Source: Liolophura sinensis (Eukaryota; Mollusca; Polyplacophora; Chitonida; Chitonidae). From it: a stretch of 64,000 nt of DNA. The stretch lies in the NCBI RefSeq assembly GCF_032854445.1, contig NC_088307.1, positions 4,960,001 to 5,024,000 of the forward strand, in the 5' to 3' direction. A program made the position numbers and the translations under genes. The notes beneath the pieces are model-generated. The model saw only the letters and a program-made list of their open reading frames with translations. It had not been told where the DNA came from and did no database searches. Shown piece by piece: positions 24,501-30,641 of the stretch; the first letter of the stretch is position 1; each line of letters starts with the position of its first letter.

Positions 24501-25208
24501 GTGTACATGTATGCCATATCGAAGGTCCACTTTTTATTAACAGGCCCCTTCAACAGGGGACGTGGTGAATTTAAACATACCAACATACTCTCTTGCTGAG
24601 GATAGGATTGGACCCACACAGTCAGTGTGTAACTACGCACAGGCAAGCTTCATAACGGCTCAATTATGAATGCATAACAGAACATTTATTCCTGTGTGTA
24701 CGTCTCAAGAAAAATGCCGAAATTCATCTTTAAATACTTATATTTAAGCCAACAGCATACAAAGCTACTTTATCAATTCAAGTTATACAAGTCATGATAC
24801 AGAAAATCTCCAGTATAGCCACTTTAGCTGTGCAATCATGACCAATTTATGATAAACCTTATAAACAGGATTCATTTGATACACACACATAATGTCACAC
24901 GTACTTATCACAGAATAATGTCACAGTGATGACAGAAATTGATAATGGTACCCTTATGCACAATGAACTGCTATCAATCAGACAAAAGACGCATTTTCAT
25001 TTGTCACAATGGGATTCAGAATCAGAATTACTTAATAGAAGCTGTTACAAAGCTCCATGGACTCGTGACGACTCGCGAGAGTCTGACTGTCATTACCTAA
25101 CTCTGGTCTTACAGGACTGGCCAGTCCTGGCCCTGCCCCCAGGGGTGACCCGAACCCTCCTCCATCACCAACCTCTTCCTGAATCTTCTTCTTCAGCTTA
25201 GCAAACAT
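3384..25208 (-). CDS. GOLGA1: Golgin-97 (GOLGA1), complete CDS, 22 coding exons
   Basis: Golgin-97 is a trans-Golgi coiled-coil tether recruited by Arl1 through its GRIP domain. Reading the minus strand and joining exons at GT/AG sites gives 25208-25097, 24132-24068, 23527-23446, 23078-23004, 22356-22259, 21705-21673, 20930-20820, 20167-20019, 19629-19518, 17844-17749, 17149-17021, 16253-16158, 15008-14913, 14577-14482, 13938-13786, 12719-12624, 9820-9731, 8115-8013, 7109-6928, 5943-5833, 4457-4092 and 3542-3384. The total is 2,610 nt, in frame throughout, for 869 residues plus stop (human protein about 767). The N-terminus MFAKLKKKI is the family signature. The middle is almost continuous heptad coiled coil. 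Residues ~797-851 form the GRIP domain ([29 protein letters not shown]). Boundaries are by eye; a skipped exon of 3n length is possible. It is transcribed away from the FKBPL-like gene. The 5'UTR exon(s) were not located; an acceptor-like CCAG near 25235 suggests a 5'UTR intron. Confidence 0.93.
3771..4032 (-). mobile_element. tRNA-derived SINE, family V (minus orientation)
   Basis: Read on the minus strand, it begins GGGGGCCTGCGTGGCC with a tRNA-like head containing a degenerate B box (GAGTTCAAGT). A conserved core (CCACCATAATGCTGG) and a TCAAATAAATAAA-type 3' tail follow. Related copies lie at 47804-48001, 21411-21532 and 39188-39292. It sits in the last GOLGA1 intron. No clear target duplication was found. 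Confidence 0.8.
4092..4457 (-). CDS. GOLGA1: GOLGA1 coding exon 21 (start of GRIP domain)
   Basis: 366 nt, phase 0/0. It begins [20 protein letters not shown] (vertebrate: MQQRMLELRKTLQKEL). After a Ser-rich linker it ends [19 protein letters not shown], the first half of the GRIP domain with its conserved Tyr. Donor GTGAGT. Confidence 0.96.
4538..4705 (-). mobile_element. SINE fragment, family T (TTATTTGATTGTTGTTTTAA tail)
   Basis: Shares the tail and the internal block CCACTGACCTTTGGCAAG..TTCCCACATGTGA with copies at 29845-30075 and 36170-36305. It lies beside the 17-bp and 51-bp arrays. Confidence 0.65.
4727..4780. repeat. 17-bp unit, three tandem copies
   Basis: AACCAACATTAGTGTGT is repeated three times between a SINE fragment and the 51-bp array. 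Confidence 0.9.
4838..5572. repeat. 51-bp minisatellite, about 14 copies
   Basis: The unit begins GACATGACATTGTGTACAAA and contains CCACCACATCTAAGACACCA. It lies in the GOLGA1 intron between exons 20 and 21. Because 51 is divisible by 3 and the unit lacks stops, both strands are open for about 270 codons (17-residue peptide repeat [17 protein letters not shown]). This is a by-product of the repeat rather than evidence of a gene. Confidence 0.95.
5833..5943 (-). CDS. GOLGA1: GOLGA1 coding exon 20
   Basis: 111 nt, phase 0/0. It ends [10 protein letters not shown], which joins TIKMQQQRL of exon 21 and reproduces the vertebrate LEKNKTIKQMQQRM junction. Confidence 0.92.
5985..6715. repeat. 24-bp minisatellite, about 30 copies
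   Basis: The unit is close to GGCTGATAATGGCTGATTGC plus TCAC, with single-base variants. It lies in the GOLGA1 intron between exons 19 and 20. It stays open on both strands as an 8-residue repeat (MADCSRLI on plus). Confidence 0.95.
6928..7109 (-). CDS. GOLGA1: GOLGA1 coding exon 19
   Basis: 182 nt (2 + 180), coiled-coil sequence starting [20 protein letters not shown]. Acceptor CAATAG, donor GTGAGA. Confidence 0.88.
7589..8043. repeat. 91-bp minisatellite, five copies, containing the exon 18 donor
   Basis: Unit starts are at 7589, 7680, 7771, 7862 and 7953, and the register continues into exon 18 at 8044. Each unit carries ~33 nt identical or near-identical to the 3' end of GOLGA1 exon 18 plus its donor (CAAG|GTATGG on the minus strand), followed by intron-like sequence. 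Confidence 0.93.
8013..8115 (-). CDS. GOLGA1: GOLGA1 coding exon 18 (parent of a minisatellite)
   Basis: 103 nt, phase 0 to 1, encoding [20 protein letters not shown] and on to LDLSSTSQ, donor GTATGG. The last ~33 nt plus donor are copied five times in the adjacent 91-bp array. Confidence 0.88.
8283..9165. repeat. 58-bp minisatellite, about 15 copies
   Basis: The unit begins CCAGGCCCCTGACACATAAA and ends CATGCTGTCCTTGCTA, with SNP-level variation and small deletions. It lies in the intron between GOLGA1 exons 17 and 18. No similarity to either exon was seen. Confidence 0.95.
9182..9245. repeat. 19-bp unit, about 3.4 tandem copies
   Basis: CATCAATACACTAAACATG is repeated with minor changes, directly after the 58-bp array. 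Confidence 0.9.
9731..9820 (-). CDS. GOLGA1: GOLGA1 coding exon 17
   Basis: 90 nt, phase 0/0, coiled-coil sequence starting [20 protein letters not shown]. Donor GTATGT. Confidence 0.87.
9960..10185. mobile_element. MITE-like dispersed repeat (CCTAAATGACCATAAA family)
   Basis: It shares TGACCATAAA-TTCATCCATGACTAA and CAGCACCAAAA blocks with 20495-20765 and 62278-62480, and more weakly with 42830-43185. No coding capacity. I infer a non-autonomous DNA element from the multicopy structure. Confidence 0.6.
10661..12623. repeat. ~103-bp minisatellite, about 19 copies, containing the exon 16 3' half and donor
   Basis: Successive TTCACGTTCA motifs start at 10661, 10764, 10865 and 10968, spaced 101-103 bp. 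Each unit contains about 54 nt matching the 3' half of GOLGA1 exon 16 (CCAGTCGCCAGATTCTCTTC), a GT donor, and the intron-like block TAAATACTTAACTAAGATTC. Copies with CACCTCC instead of CATCCTCC read GGAG|GTGAGT on the minus strand, a consensus donor inside the exon-derived part. The array ends at the real exon 16. Confidence 0.94.
12624..12719 (-). CDS. GOLGA1: GOLGA1 coding exon 16 (96 nt; parent of a minisatellite)
   Basis: 96 nt, phase 0/0, encoding [20 protein letters not shown] and on to DECTQLK, donor GTAAAA. The 3' half of the exon plus its donor is re-duplicated about 19 times immediately downstream in the transcript (10661-12623). Confidence 0.87.
13252..13440. mobile_element. MITE-like element with AATTCTTCAACC-type inverted termini (degenerate)
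   Basis: It starts near CCAATTCATCAACCTGTTCG and ends GCAAATAGGCTGAAGATATT. It is internally similar, in inverse orientation, to 30190-30409, 32275-32488 and 42607-42813. Confidence 0.6.
13746..13764. repeat. (C)19 homopolymer
   Basis: 19 consecutive C on the plus strand, which is poly-G in the GOLGA1 transcript, close to the exon 15 donor. Confidence 0.95.
13786..13938 (-). CDS. GOLGA1: GOLGA1 coding exon 15
   Basis: 153 nt, phase 0/0, coiled-coil sequence starting [20 protein letters not shown]. Donor GTAAGG lies 21 bp from a 19-base C run, which reads as a G run in the transcript. Confidence 0.87.
14482..14577 (-). CDS. GOLGA1: GOLGA1 coding exon 14 (96 nt)
   Basis: 96 nt, phase 0/0, coiled-coil sequence starting [20 protein letters not shown]. 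Donor GTGGGT. Confidence 0.86.
14913..15008 (-). CDS. GOLGA1: GOLGA1 coding exon 13 (96 nt)
   Basis: 96 nt, phase 0/0, coiled-coil sequence starting [20 protein letters not shown]. Acceptor TTTCAG, donor GTTTGT. Confidence 0.87.
15100..15316. mobile_element. MITE-like element, CTTCAACC-TIR family
   Basis: The left end CATAATTCCTCAAACTT and right end AAAAGGTTGAAGAACTACAG form degenerate inverted termini. The interior (TTTATGCACA, TTCAGAATATGCTTGAACAA, ACACCTTGCGAAC) matches the family in inverse orientation. Confidence 0.65.
15640..15981 (-). mobile_element. tRNA-derived SINE, family G, with 11-bp target duplication
   Basis: The exact direct repeats TTAGAATTTGA at 15629-15639 and 15982-15992 flank it. 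On the minus strand the tRNA-like head (AGAGCGTCCGCTTCGGGACC, B box-like GGATCAATCC) comes first, and the element ends in a (TCAC)n-type tail, seen on plus as TGAGTGAGTGAGTG. A second copy lies at 17971-18301. Both are in GOLGA1 introns in the same orientation as the gene. Confidence 0.9.
16158..16253 (-). CDS. GOLGA1: GOLGA1 coding exon 12 (96 nt)
   Basis: 96 nt, phase 0/0, coiled-coil sequence starting [20 protein letters not shown]. Donor GTGAGA. Confidence 0.88.
17021..17149 (-). CDS. GOLGA1: GOLGA1 coding exon 11
   Basis: 129 nt, phase 0/0. It contains [20 protein letters not shown] followed by [10 protein letters not shown], resembling the vertebrate EKVASLEKRLEQNLSGEE segment. Donor GTAAAA. 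Confidence 0.88.
17749..17844 (-). CDS. GOLGA1: GOLGA1 coding exon 10 (96 nt)
   Basis: 96 nt, phase 0/0, coiled-coil sequence starting [20 protein letters not shown]. Donor GTAAAT. One of five exons of exactly 32 codons. Confidence 0.88.
17971..18301 (-). mobile_element. tRNA-derived SINE, family G, with 12-bp target duplication
   Basis: The exact direct repeats TCTACTTTTGAG at 17959-17970 and 18302-18313 flank it. It is similar to 15640-15981 across its whole length, including TTTAAC..CTACT, the GCCTCCTTGTGGCAGGACGG block and the tRNA-like head. Confidence 0.92.
18360..18626 (-). other. Open frame of 88 codons, unrecognised (intron of GOLGA1)
   Basis: A minus-strand ATG frame starting [20 protein letters not shown]. 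The composition looks more protein-like than neighbouring chance frames, but I see no known domain and no continuation. It could be a transposon ORF fragment or chance. It lies immediately beside a SINE insertion. Confidence 0.2.
19518..19629 (-). CDS. GOLGA1: GOLGA1 coding exon 9
   Basis: 112 nt (1 + 111), coiled-coil sequence starting [20 protein letters not shown]. Acceptor CCCCAG, donor GTATGT. Confidence 0.87.
20019..20167 (-). CDS. GOLGA1: GOLGA1 coding exon 8
   Basis: 149 nt, phase 0 to 2, coiled-coil sequence starting [20 protein letters not shown]. Donor GTGAGA. The split Arg codon is completed by the first base of exon 9. Confidence 0.87.
20495..20765. mobile_element. MITE-like dispersed repeat (CCTAAATGACCATAAA family)
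   Basis: Same blocks as 9960-10185 (CCTAAATGACCATAAATTTC at one end, CTAAAATTTCGCAAATAAAA and GGTGCTAAAA toward the other). In the intron between GOLGA1 exons 7 and 8. Confidence 0.6.
20820..20930 (-). CDS. GOLGA1: GOLGA1 coding exon 7
   Basis: 111 nt, phase 0/0, coiled-coil sequence starting [20 protein letters not shown]. Acceptor GCTTCAG, donor GTCAGT. Confidence 0.87.
21411..21532 (+). mobile_element. SINE, family V, 5'-truncated
   Basis: It runs GGATGGTCATGGGCTTCC, then TCACCATAATGCTGGTCGCC, then TCTTGAGTGCGGTGTAAAAT, and ends ATCAAATAAATAAATGA. The tRNA-like head is missing. Confidence 0.8.
21673..21705 (-). CDS. GOLGA1: GOLGA1 coding exon 6 (33-nt microexon)
   Basis: 33 nt, phase 0 at both ends, encoding [11 protein letters not shown]. 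The flanking acceptor (TTTGCAG) and donor (GTAAGT) are strong. It could be skipped without a frameshift. Confidence 0.8.
22259..22356 (-). CDS. GOLGA1: GOLGA1 coding exon 5
   Basis: 98 nt (2 + 96). It encodes [20 protein letters not shown] and onward, aligned with the vertebrate MRKFQEQNETFQANRAKMAEG segment. Donor GTAGAG. Confidence 0.9.
23004..23078 (-). CDS. GOLGA1: GOLGA1 coding exon 4
   Basis: 75 nt, encoding [20 protein letters not shown] then KQQD, which corresponds to the vertebrate KIKEKLEIALEKHQDS segment. Donor GTATGT. Confidence 0.9.
23163..23179. repeat. (C)17 homopolymer plus CA run
   Basis: 17 consecutive C followed by ACACACAC; poly-G in the GOLGA1 transcript, in the intron between exons 3 and 4. 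Confidence 0.93.
23446..23527 (-). CDS. GOLGA1: GOLGA1 coding exon 3
   Basis: 82 nt, encoding [20 protein letters not shown] and onward, the start of the coiled coil. It aligns with the vertebrate SSREDL..LLRRNEQIRKLE segment. Donor GTAAAT. Confidence 0.9.
24068..24132 (-). CDS. GOLGA1: GOLGA1 coding exon 2
   Basis: 65 nt, donor GTAAGT. It encodes a Ser/Gly-rich linker ([20 protein letters not shown]) like the low-complexity region after the N-terminus of golgin-97. Confidence 0.85.
24163..24260 (-). mobile_element. SINE fragment, family T
   Basis: TTTCACTTTCATGATGGCCG and GGAGGAAACAGGAAACC match the core of the family T copies. Degenerate and short. Confidence 0.45.
25097..25208 (-). CDS. 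GOLGA1: GOLGA1 coding exon 1 (start codon)
   Basis: The ATG is at 25208-25206. It encodes [19 protein letters not shown] followed by a Gly/Pro-rich stretch, and ends in phase 1 before donor GTAATG. The first nine residues match vertebrate golgin-97, which fixes the start. Confidence 0.93.
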
Positions 25209-25319
25209 TCTGAGTGTCTACAGAGGTTAGGCAGTCCTGGAAACATTGTAACATATTACATATGAAAAACAAAGTGTTAGGAATGGAAAACAAGCCAGCT
25301 AGTTTAATTTATTTACTTA

Positions 25320-26296
25320 CTGTAAATGACTTTTTATTCGCGGGCATAAACTTTCGCAGATTTGGTAAGAAGACACATTCAAGGGAATCAACTTTCGCGA
25401 ATCTTAACAGAATTTTTGGACAACTGATAACGTCAAGTAATAAAACAACTCAAGCATTCAAGTAACAATGTTGTCATTTAAACTTGTCTGTACATGTAAG
25501 ATGTGACAAAAATTCTACACAATACAGTAACTTAATCAGACAAAAGAAGTTAATCCTCTTAAGCTTTTAAAGACTGTTAATCTTTATAAGACGAAGCCCT
25601 TACATGCTGTGTGAGCAAATATTTGTATTACTCACACCGGCAGACGGCGAAAGATTACATGTCATATAAATAAATCCCAGTGTTTAATTCTCACGCATCA
25701 GCAGTGAGGGTGAAACTTTGAGTGATCTGTGACAGACTTGAGTAAATTTCTCAGAAATCATTATTATGAAAAAAAAAAAAGTTTGAAATGTGGAAACTTC
25801 TAAGCGATTTATTGGGTGTGTCCGAAAGGTGATCTGACTGGAAGGCAAGTAGAGTCTTATCAACTGTACTTGCCTTCCAGTCAGATCACTTTTCCGACAC
25901 AGCCTCTCTCATCGTATGTATATCGTATCACAAACACACACCCAGTACAAATTATCGATATGTATGTCTCTAACCTGCAGAAATAAATCAACAACGTCCC
26001 AATGTGGCGATACTTAGACAGAGCTAAGCCTCCTTAAAAGAAAGCAATATTAACTGACGATTAATTAAGCTGGATTTGGGAAAGCCGGAACACATTCTAA
26101 TTAGGTATTTCTAATTAACGTGTTTGAAAAAGTATTAGAACTGTAGTGCTTGTTAACAAATTTTTAGCTGTAACGCATGTACACTTAATAAATTACTTAC
26201 ATAGGTTTTATGTTCGGTGGCAGTTATTTTTGCGGAAATGTGTTTGCCGTGAAATCTGCAAATCTTAGTACCACGCGAATAAAAAGGCATTTACAG
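25320..26296. mobile_element. DNA-transposon-like element with 23-bp terminal inverted repeats
   Basis: The left terminus CTGTAAATGACTTTTTATTC (25320 on) and right terminus GAATAAAAAGGCATTTACAG (to 26296) are inverted repeats of 23 bp with one mismatch, flanked by TA/CA. There is no transposase frame inside, so it is probably non-autonomous. It lies just upstream of the GOLGA1 start codon. Confidence 0.75.
25817..25901. repeat. Near-perfect 35-bp inverted repeat (hairpin, 15-nt loop)
   Basis: Arms are 25817-25851 and 25867-25901 with two mismatches; core GATCTGACTGGAAGGCAAGT pairs with ACTTGCCTTCCAGTCAGATC. On a plus-strand transcript one mismatch becomes a G:U pair. The size resembles a pre-miRNA stem, but it lies inside a TIR element and may be part of it. 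Confidence 0.85.
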
Positions 26297-26319
26297 CACT
26301 TGAATAAGTGAATACAGGG

Positions 26320-26665
26320 CCACCAGATGGTTTACACCATGATCTGTGGGTCCTCCCAAAGGTAAATATCTATCCATATTTCACCTCTCCGCTGATTTCA
26401 AGTTTCCAAAATGGCCACCCTGTTATGATACATGGTTATCCTGTTTCCCCGGTCTCGCGATTGCAAACGGTAGAAATGTGCAGCTCTAAAACCCAGATGG
26501 TGCATGTGATTGGCTGCTAATGCGTGCTGTGTAAATGGCAGCCATTTCGTAAATGAGAAGTGAGTGGAGAGGTTGAACATTAACAAATATGGATGTATAT
26601 TTACCTTTGCGATGATCGACATCTCAGGATTTTAAAAGCCAGGTGCCCCGTGATCAATAAAACAC
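26320..26665. mobile_element. Foldback element with long imperfect inverted arms
   Basis: AAAGGTAAATATCTATCCAT..CACCTCTCC..AATGGCCACC (26359 on) is inverted at GGCTGCCATT..GGAGAGGTT..ATGGATGTATATTTACCTTT (to ~26610). Outer segments (ACCATGATCTG / GTGATCAAT) also pair loosely. Coding capacity absent. Confidence 0.65.
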
Positions 26666-27799
26666 TTAGTAGGTGTGACTCGATGGGTGTGGGAGGTTAA
26701 TAATTGACTGTTTTTCGAAATTTTACAATCCATCTTTTAGCAGTGTGTAGGAGTAATCGTTGACTATGAAATACAAGAGAGCTCAGCGTGGTCATCCAGA
26801 GCCAATTTTGACTGGATTTTTGTCACACATTTACTAGTTTAACCAACCTACATGGTCTAGCCCCACCTGCATCTGAAGCCAGGTGCCAAAGGCTATACCT
26901 GTACCCAATCATGTGATTGTTTTCTTTGTTGTCGCTGATTATCTAATACCTTTCAGCCAGGTAAACACTCCCAAACCCATTCCAAATGATAGTTTATTTC
27001 TCTCAAAAAGCATTGCTAGTATCATTCAGGATAAAATTATCTTGCTGCGACAACAACAGGTAATTTGCTGCAACAGTAACGTCAATCTAATCTGATCTGA
27101 TCTAAGCTTTTTGACAATTTAATCTGAAAGCATTCCTGGGTTATAACATACAGGCCCGATCACTGAAGAAAAATAATTTTCTTTACCACAGGCGGTTGAA
27201 ACAGTCAGTACACCCTATATATCTCATATACCAGCCTCTTACATATGAGTAAAAAGTAAAGGTATGAAACGACTTTCGGCCATCACCACCCAATGTCGAA
27301 ATTGAAGAAAAAAAGCCTTCAACCTCCAACTTTTCCGCTCCTTTCCCTACCTGGGCTATTATGTTTCTTTCTTCAAAACAGGCTGTTTTTGTGTAGTTAG
27401 ATCTGACATAGAGGTACTCGCGTTCTGTGAGAAACAAACCATTCTTTTTCAAAAGGGGCCAAATACGATCCACGGCAAGTTTCCAAGTAAACTAGGTACG
27501 AGAGCCTCACTTTCGTATCCTTGACTGCCTAACTATGACTAGAAGCCAGTGCACTTACAAAGAGGAGATTTGACAAGCTTAACCCAAATTTAAGGTTAAA
27601 GCATGTGAATATATTTTAAGATTTTTGTCACAAATCCTACATTTTCTGACACTGTTAATGTTTTTACACCCTACATTTACAACATATATCTAATCTATGC
27701 AGGGTTTTTCACATCACTTGTGTTTTGTTTAACAGCTTTTTAGGTCGATCGATCTCTTGTAAGTTAATTAACATTTAGGCGCTTTACATACTGACTTCA

Positions 27800-28160
27800 C
27801 AAGAACCAAATGACAGCCGAAGTGACGTGTGGCGGTACAACAACAGCATCATGTTAAACTCGAACCGGCTGTAAACATATGCCGGTGCTCGAAAACCGCA
27901 TCCACATCGGTACAAACATGGTGTTTAGAAACAAAACGAACCGTATGCACATACCAGGTCAGAGAGTTTTAACTTGTTATTTCAAGATACATCACCATTT
28001 GGCCAAAACAAAACAGGAAACCCACCTTAACCCTTGCTGTTTTCGCGTGACAGTTTTCAGTTATCTGCGCCACGGCTCTGCGCCGATGACGTCACGGATT
28101 CTCTCTCTTCCGCTGTATATCTGGGGATTCCCCTGTCATATTTCCGTGCCTGCATGACAT
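27800..28160. promoter_or_regulatory. Candidate bidirectional promoter region with CRE
   Basis: A locally GC/CpG-richer stretch between the divergent genes. It contains a palindromic CRE TGACGTCA at 28087-28094, a half-site-like GTGACGTG near 27821, and an ETS-like CTTCCG near 28110. Inferred from position and composition only; no TSS evidence. Confidence 0.4.
28087..28094. promoter_or_regulatory. CRE palindrome TGACGTCA
   Basis: An exact consensus CREB/ATF site in the divergent spacer, 2.5 kb upstream of the FKBPL-like start codon and 2.9 kb upstream of the GOLGA1 start codon. Confidence 0.5.
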
Positions 28161-28717
28161 GAGACACAACTTGGTTTGTATGCAGTTTTAATGACATTTG
28201 TTTTTTTTTGTTTGTTTGTGTGTGTTTTTCTTTTTAGTCAGATGATATCTGACGTGGCATTTGTCGGCAAAAATGCATATCTGTAATCTGTATTTGACTA
28301 TATCAATCTTTGCCACTATTTTACACAGCACAACAACCAACCCATTTAAAATAATCGTGAGAAAACACAGAGTGATGATAATAGCTAGACTGATAAAGTA
28401 TACAGACCATATCAAGAATGTACACTAATTAAGTCATGTCTAATTATATGTATTACCTTGTAAGACAATGACATGGACAAGAACATGTGAAACTTTCTAA
28501 GTTTTAGACTTTGTGACACAGACTGTGACACAAAATTAACATTATAGCTTGTGCATCCCTGTGGGGCACCATACCCACTCTTTGGGAAATTTCAGACAAT
28601 AACATTGTCATATTAATCATCCAAAGTTTACGGTTTATGTCAGTGACATTTCTTTAACAGTTTAATGATGCAAAATATTATATTTTCAAAAAGCATATGT
28701 GGGGTACGTGTCCTACA

Positions 28718-28825
28718 TTAACACTATAGCTCCACATAGCTCTACACCGTCGCTAACACTACGGGGTACACCATCATGATAGTGTAGTGTTAACAAAGGT
28801 GTAGAGCCATATGGAGCTCCATTAA
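28718..28825. mobile_element. Palindromic foldback (MITE-like) element
   Basis: TTAACACTATAGCTCCACAT..AGCTCTACACC pairs with GGTGTAGAGCC..ATATGGAGCTCCATTAA. An inner pair CTAACACTAC / GTAGTGTTA extends the stem. Confidence 0.7.
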
Positions 28826-29386
28826 CACATGAGTTGTTTTACATGATAATTTATACATGTATATGAGAATTACAAAGTTACGTATGTTTCAGCCCATGCC
28901 ATTGTCCTTTAATATAATTAGATTAATCTTAATTACTTGTGGTGCAATGTATGTTGTTTATATTCTTTACTTTATGGCGATTAACCTTTTAAATGTTGGG
29001 TTTATTATAAACCAAGATATGATCCAAAACAAATCTGCAGATCTATATCTGCAGACATCAAGAGACCTTTGAAAAACATCTATGTCAATATCCCCATCTG
29101 AGAAAAATTTAGCTTTTCGAAAATGATGAGAGAAAATTCTAAAATAGCCCCTACTTTATCACTGTCACTTACTCTAAGTGAATCACACATGGGCCTACAC
29201 CACTGGTGGTGAAAGTAGGCAACACAGCCAGAACTATAAAAACACCTACAATCGCATCTTACAGGCTGCCCTTTTAGCACCACAGATACTGTCTTCTACT
29301 CGCATCCAATTTGGTCTGTTAACATAGTAAATATTAGTACCAGTACCCAAATTCTCAACCTCTTCGCATTTGAAAGAGTGACTTTG

Positions 29387-29700
29387 AGAGCTCCAGTGAG
29401 TACACTGTTTGTGTTAATAGACCAAACTGGAGTAAGAGTAGATGAGAGCTCCAGTGAGTAGGCCTAACTAGTACACTGTATGTGTTAATAAACCAAACTG
29501 GAGTAAGAGTAGATGAGAGCTCCAGTGAGTAAGCCTAACTAGTACACTGTATGTGTTAATAGACCAAACTGGAGTAAGAGTAGATGAGAGCTCCAGTGAG
29601 TAGGCCTAACTAGTACACTGTATGTGTTAATAGACCAAACTGGAGTAAGAGTAGATGAGAGCTCCAGTGAGTAGGCCTAACTAATACACTGAATGGTTCA
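29387..29700. repeat. 71-bp minisatellite, about four copies
   Basis: GAGAGCTCCAGTGAGTAGGC starts at 29444, 29515, 29586 and 29657 (71-bp spacing), with a shortened copy at 29387. Confidence 0.93.
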
Positions 29701-29844
29701 CTATAGCTCTAGATGGATTATAGATCTAATTTTTACACTGTAAATATGCAGTTCAGGATTTTTAATATACTTACAGAACGCCAAATTCATCTGGATGTAT
29801 AGTCAAGAAGAAAACTGGCAATTAAGCTGCTTGAGTTATGGTAT

Positions 29845-30075
29845 TTTTACTTATTTGATTGTTGTTAATGTAATACCCAAGAATTTCACTTACAAAGTGG
29901 CGGTCAGTTTTGTGGATAGAGGAAACGTTGATGTGTCTGGAGAAAACCTCTGACCTTTGGCAAGTTACTGATGAGGTTACACAATGGTAATTTTACAAAT
30001 TCCCTGTCTATTGTCAGGTTTAAACCTACGACTTGTGTGTTCTAGAGATTGAAAGCTTAGTACTTGCCCATGGCC
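29845..30075 (-). mobile_element. tRNA-derived SINE, family T, near full length
   Basis: Read on minus, a tRNA-like head (GGGCAAGTACTAAGC..., B box-like GGTTTAAACCT) is followed by the core CTTGCCAAAGGTCAGAGG and GGCGGTCAGTTTTGTGG (plus), then the ATCAAATAA-type tail. This copy shows that family T is tRNA-derived. Confidence 0.72.
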
Positions 30076-30189
30076 CACTTCCATACCCTGGATGTATCAC
30101 ATCGCATTTTCGTTGAGATTAAGGTGTCTAACTTGAAGAATCAGACAAAACTACAGTAACTACCTCATTAACTTTATTCTGAACTGGTG

Positions 30190-30409
30190 CTGTTGTAATT
30201 CTTCAACCTTTTTGCATATTTGCAAGGTGTTTAATCAGACATATTCTGAAGGCATTACTCTCTGTTGACTGATAAAACAGAAATTTTTGTGAAGCCCTGA
30301 AACTGGTCAATCCAACCAATGTAGTTTTGACTACAAAATCAAGTTAAAAATGTGCATAAATTGCACTAAAAGTTTCTCTTTCATGTGCGAAAGGTTTGAA
30401 GAATTAGGG
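30190..30409. mobile_element. MITE with CTTCAACCTTTT terminal inverted repeats
   Basis: Left end TGTAATTCTTCAACCTTTTT; right end GCGAAAGGTTTGAAGAATTA is its inverted copy. Flanked by TA on the right. It lies directly upstream of the FKBPL-like gene. Confidence 0.78.
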
Positions 30410-30641
30410 TACGACACTTCCCAAAGAACTTACCAAACCTAAGGCTTAACCAGGTCCAGAGAAGCTGGAGTTGGACACGTAACCTCACTGATTTTGGACT
30501 AATTGTTAACCAAGAGAGCTTGGAACTCAGCCATAGGCAAATTATTGGTTGATTTATGAGTGAGTCTAAATCTGATGCGATTTCAGTCCATTGTAATGTC
30601 ACATGTTTTACATGTTTGTTATTTATTTCAGGGCTTACATA

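Larger units (their letters stand above)
25209..30641. other. Divergent spacer between GOLGA1 and the FKBPL-like gene
   Basis: No convincing coding frame. It holds a TIR element (25320-26296) containing a hairpin, a foldback repeat (26320-26665), a CRE-bearing candidate promoter (27800-28160), a palindromic element (28718-28825), a 71-bp array, and SINE and MITE copies. The 5'UTR exons of both genes should lie here but could not be placed. Confidence 0.6.

Noticed and set aside
27879-28157. 92-codon plus frame in the divergent spacer (MPVLENRIHIG...)
   Set aside because: No recognisable domain or splice context; lies in the CpG-richer promoter-like patch.
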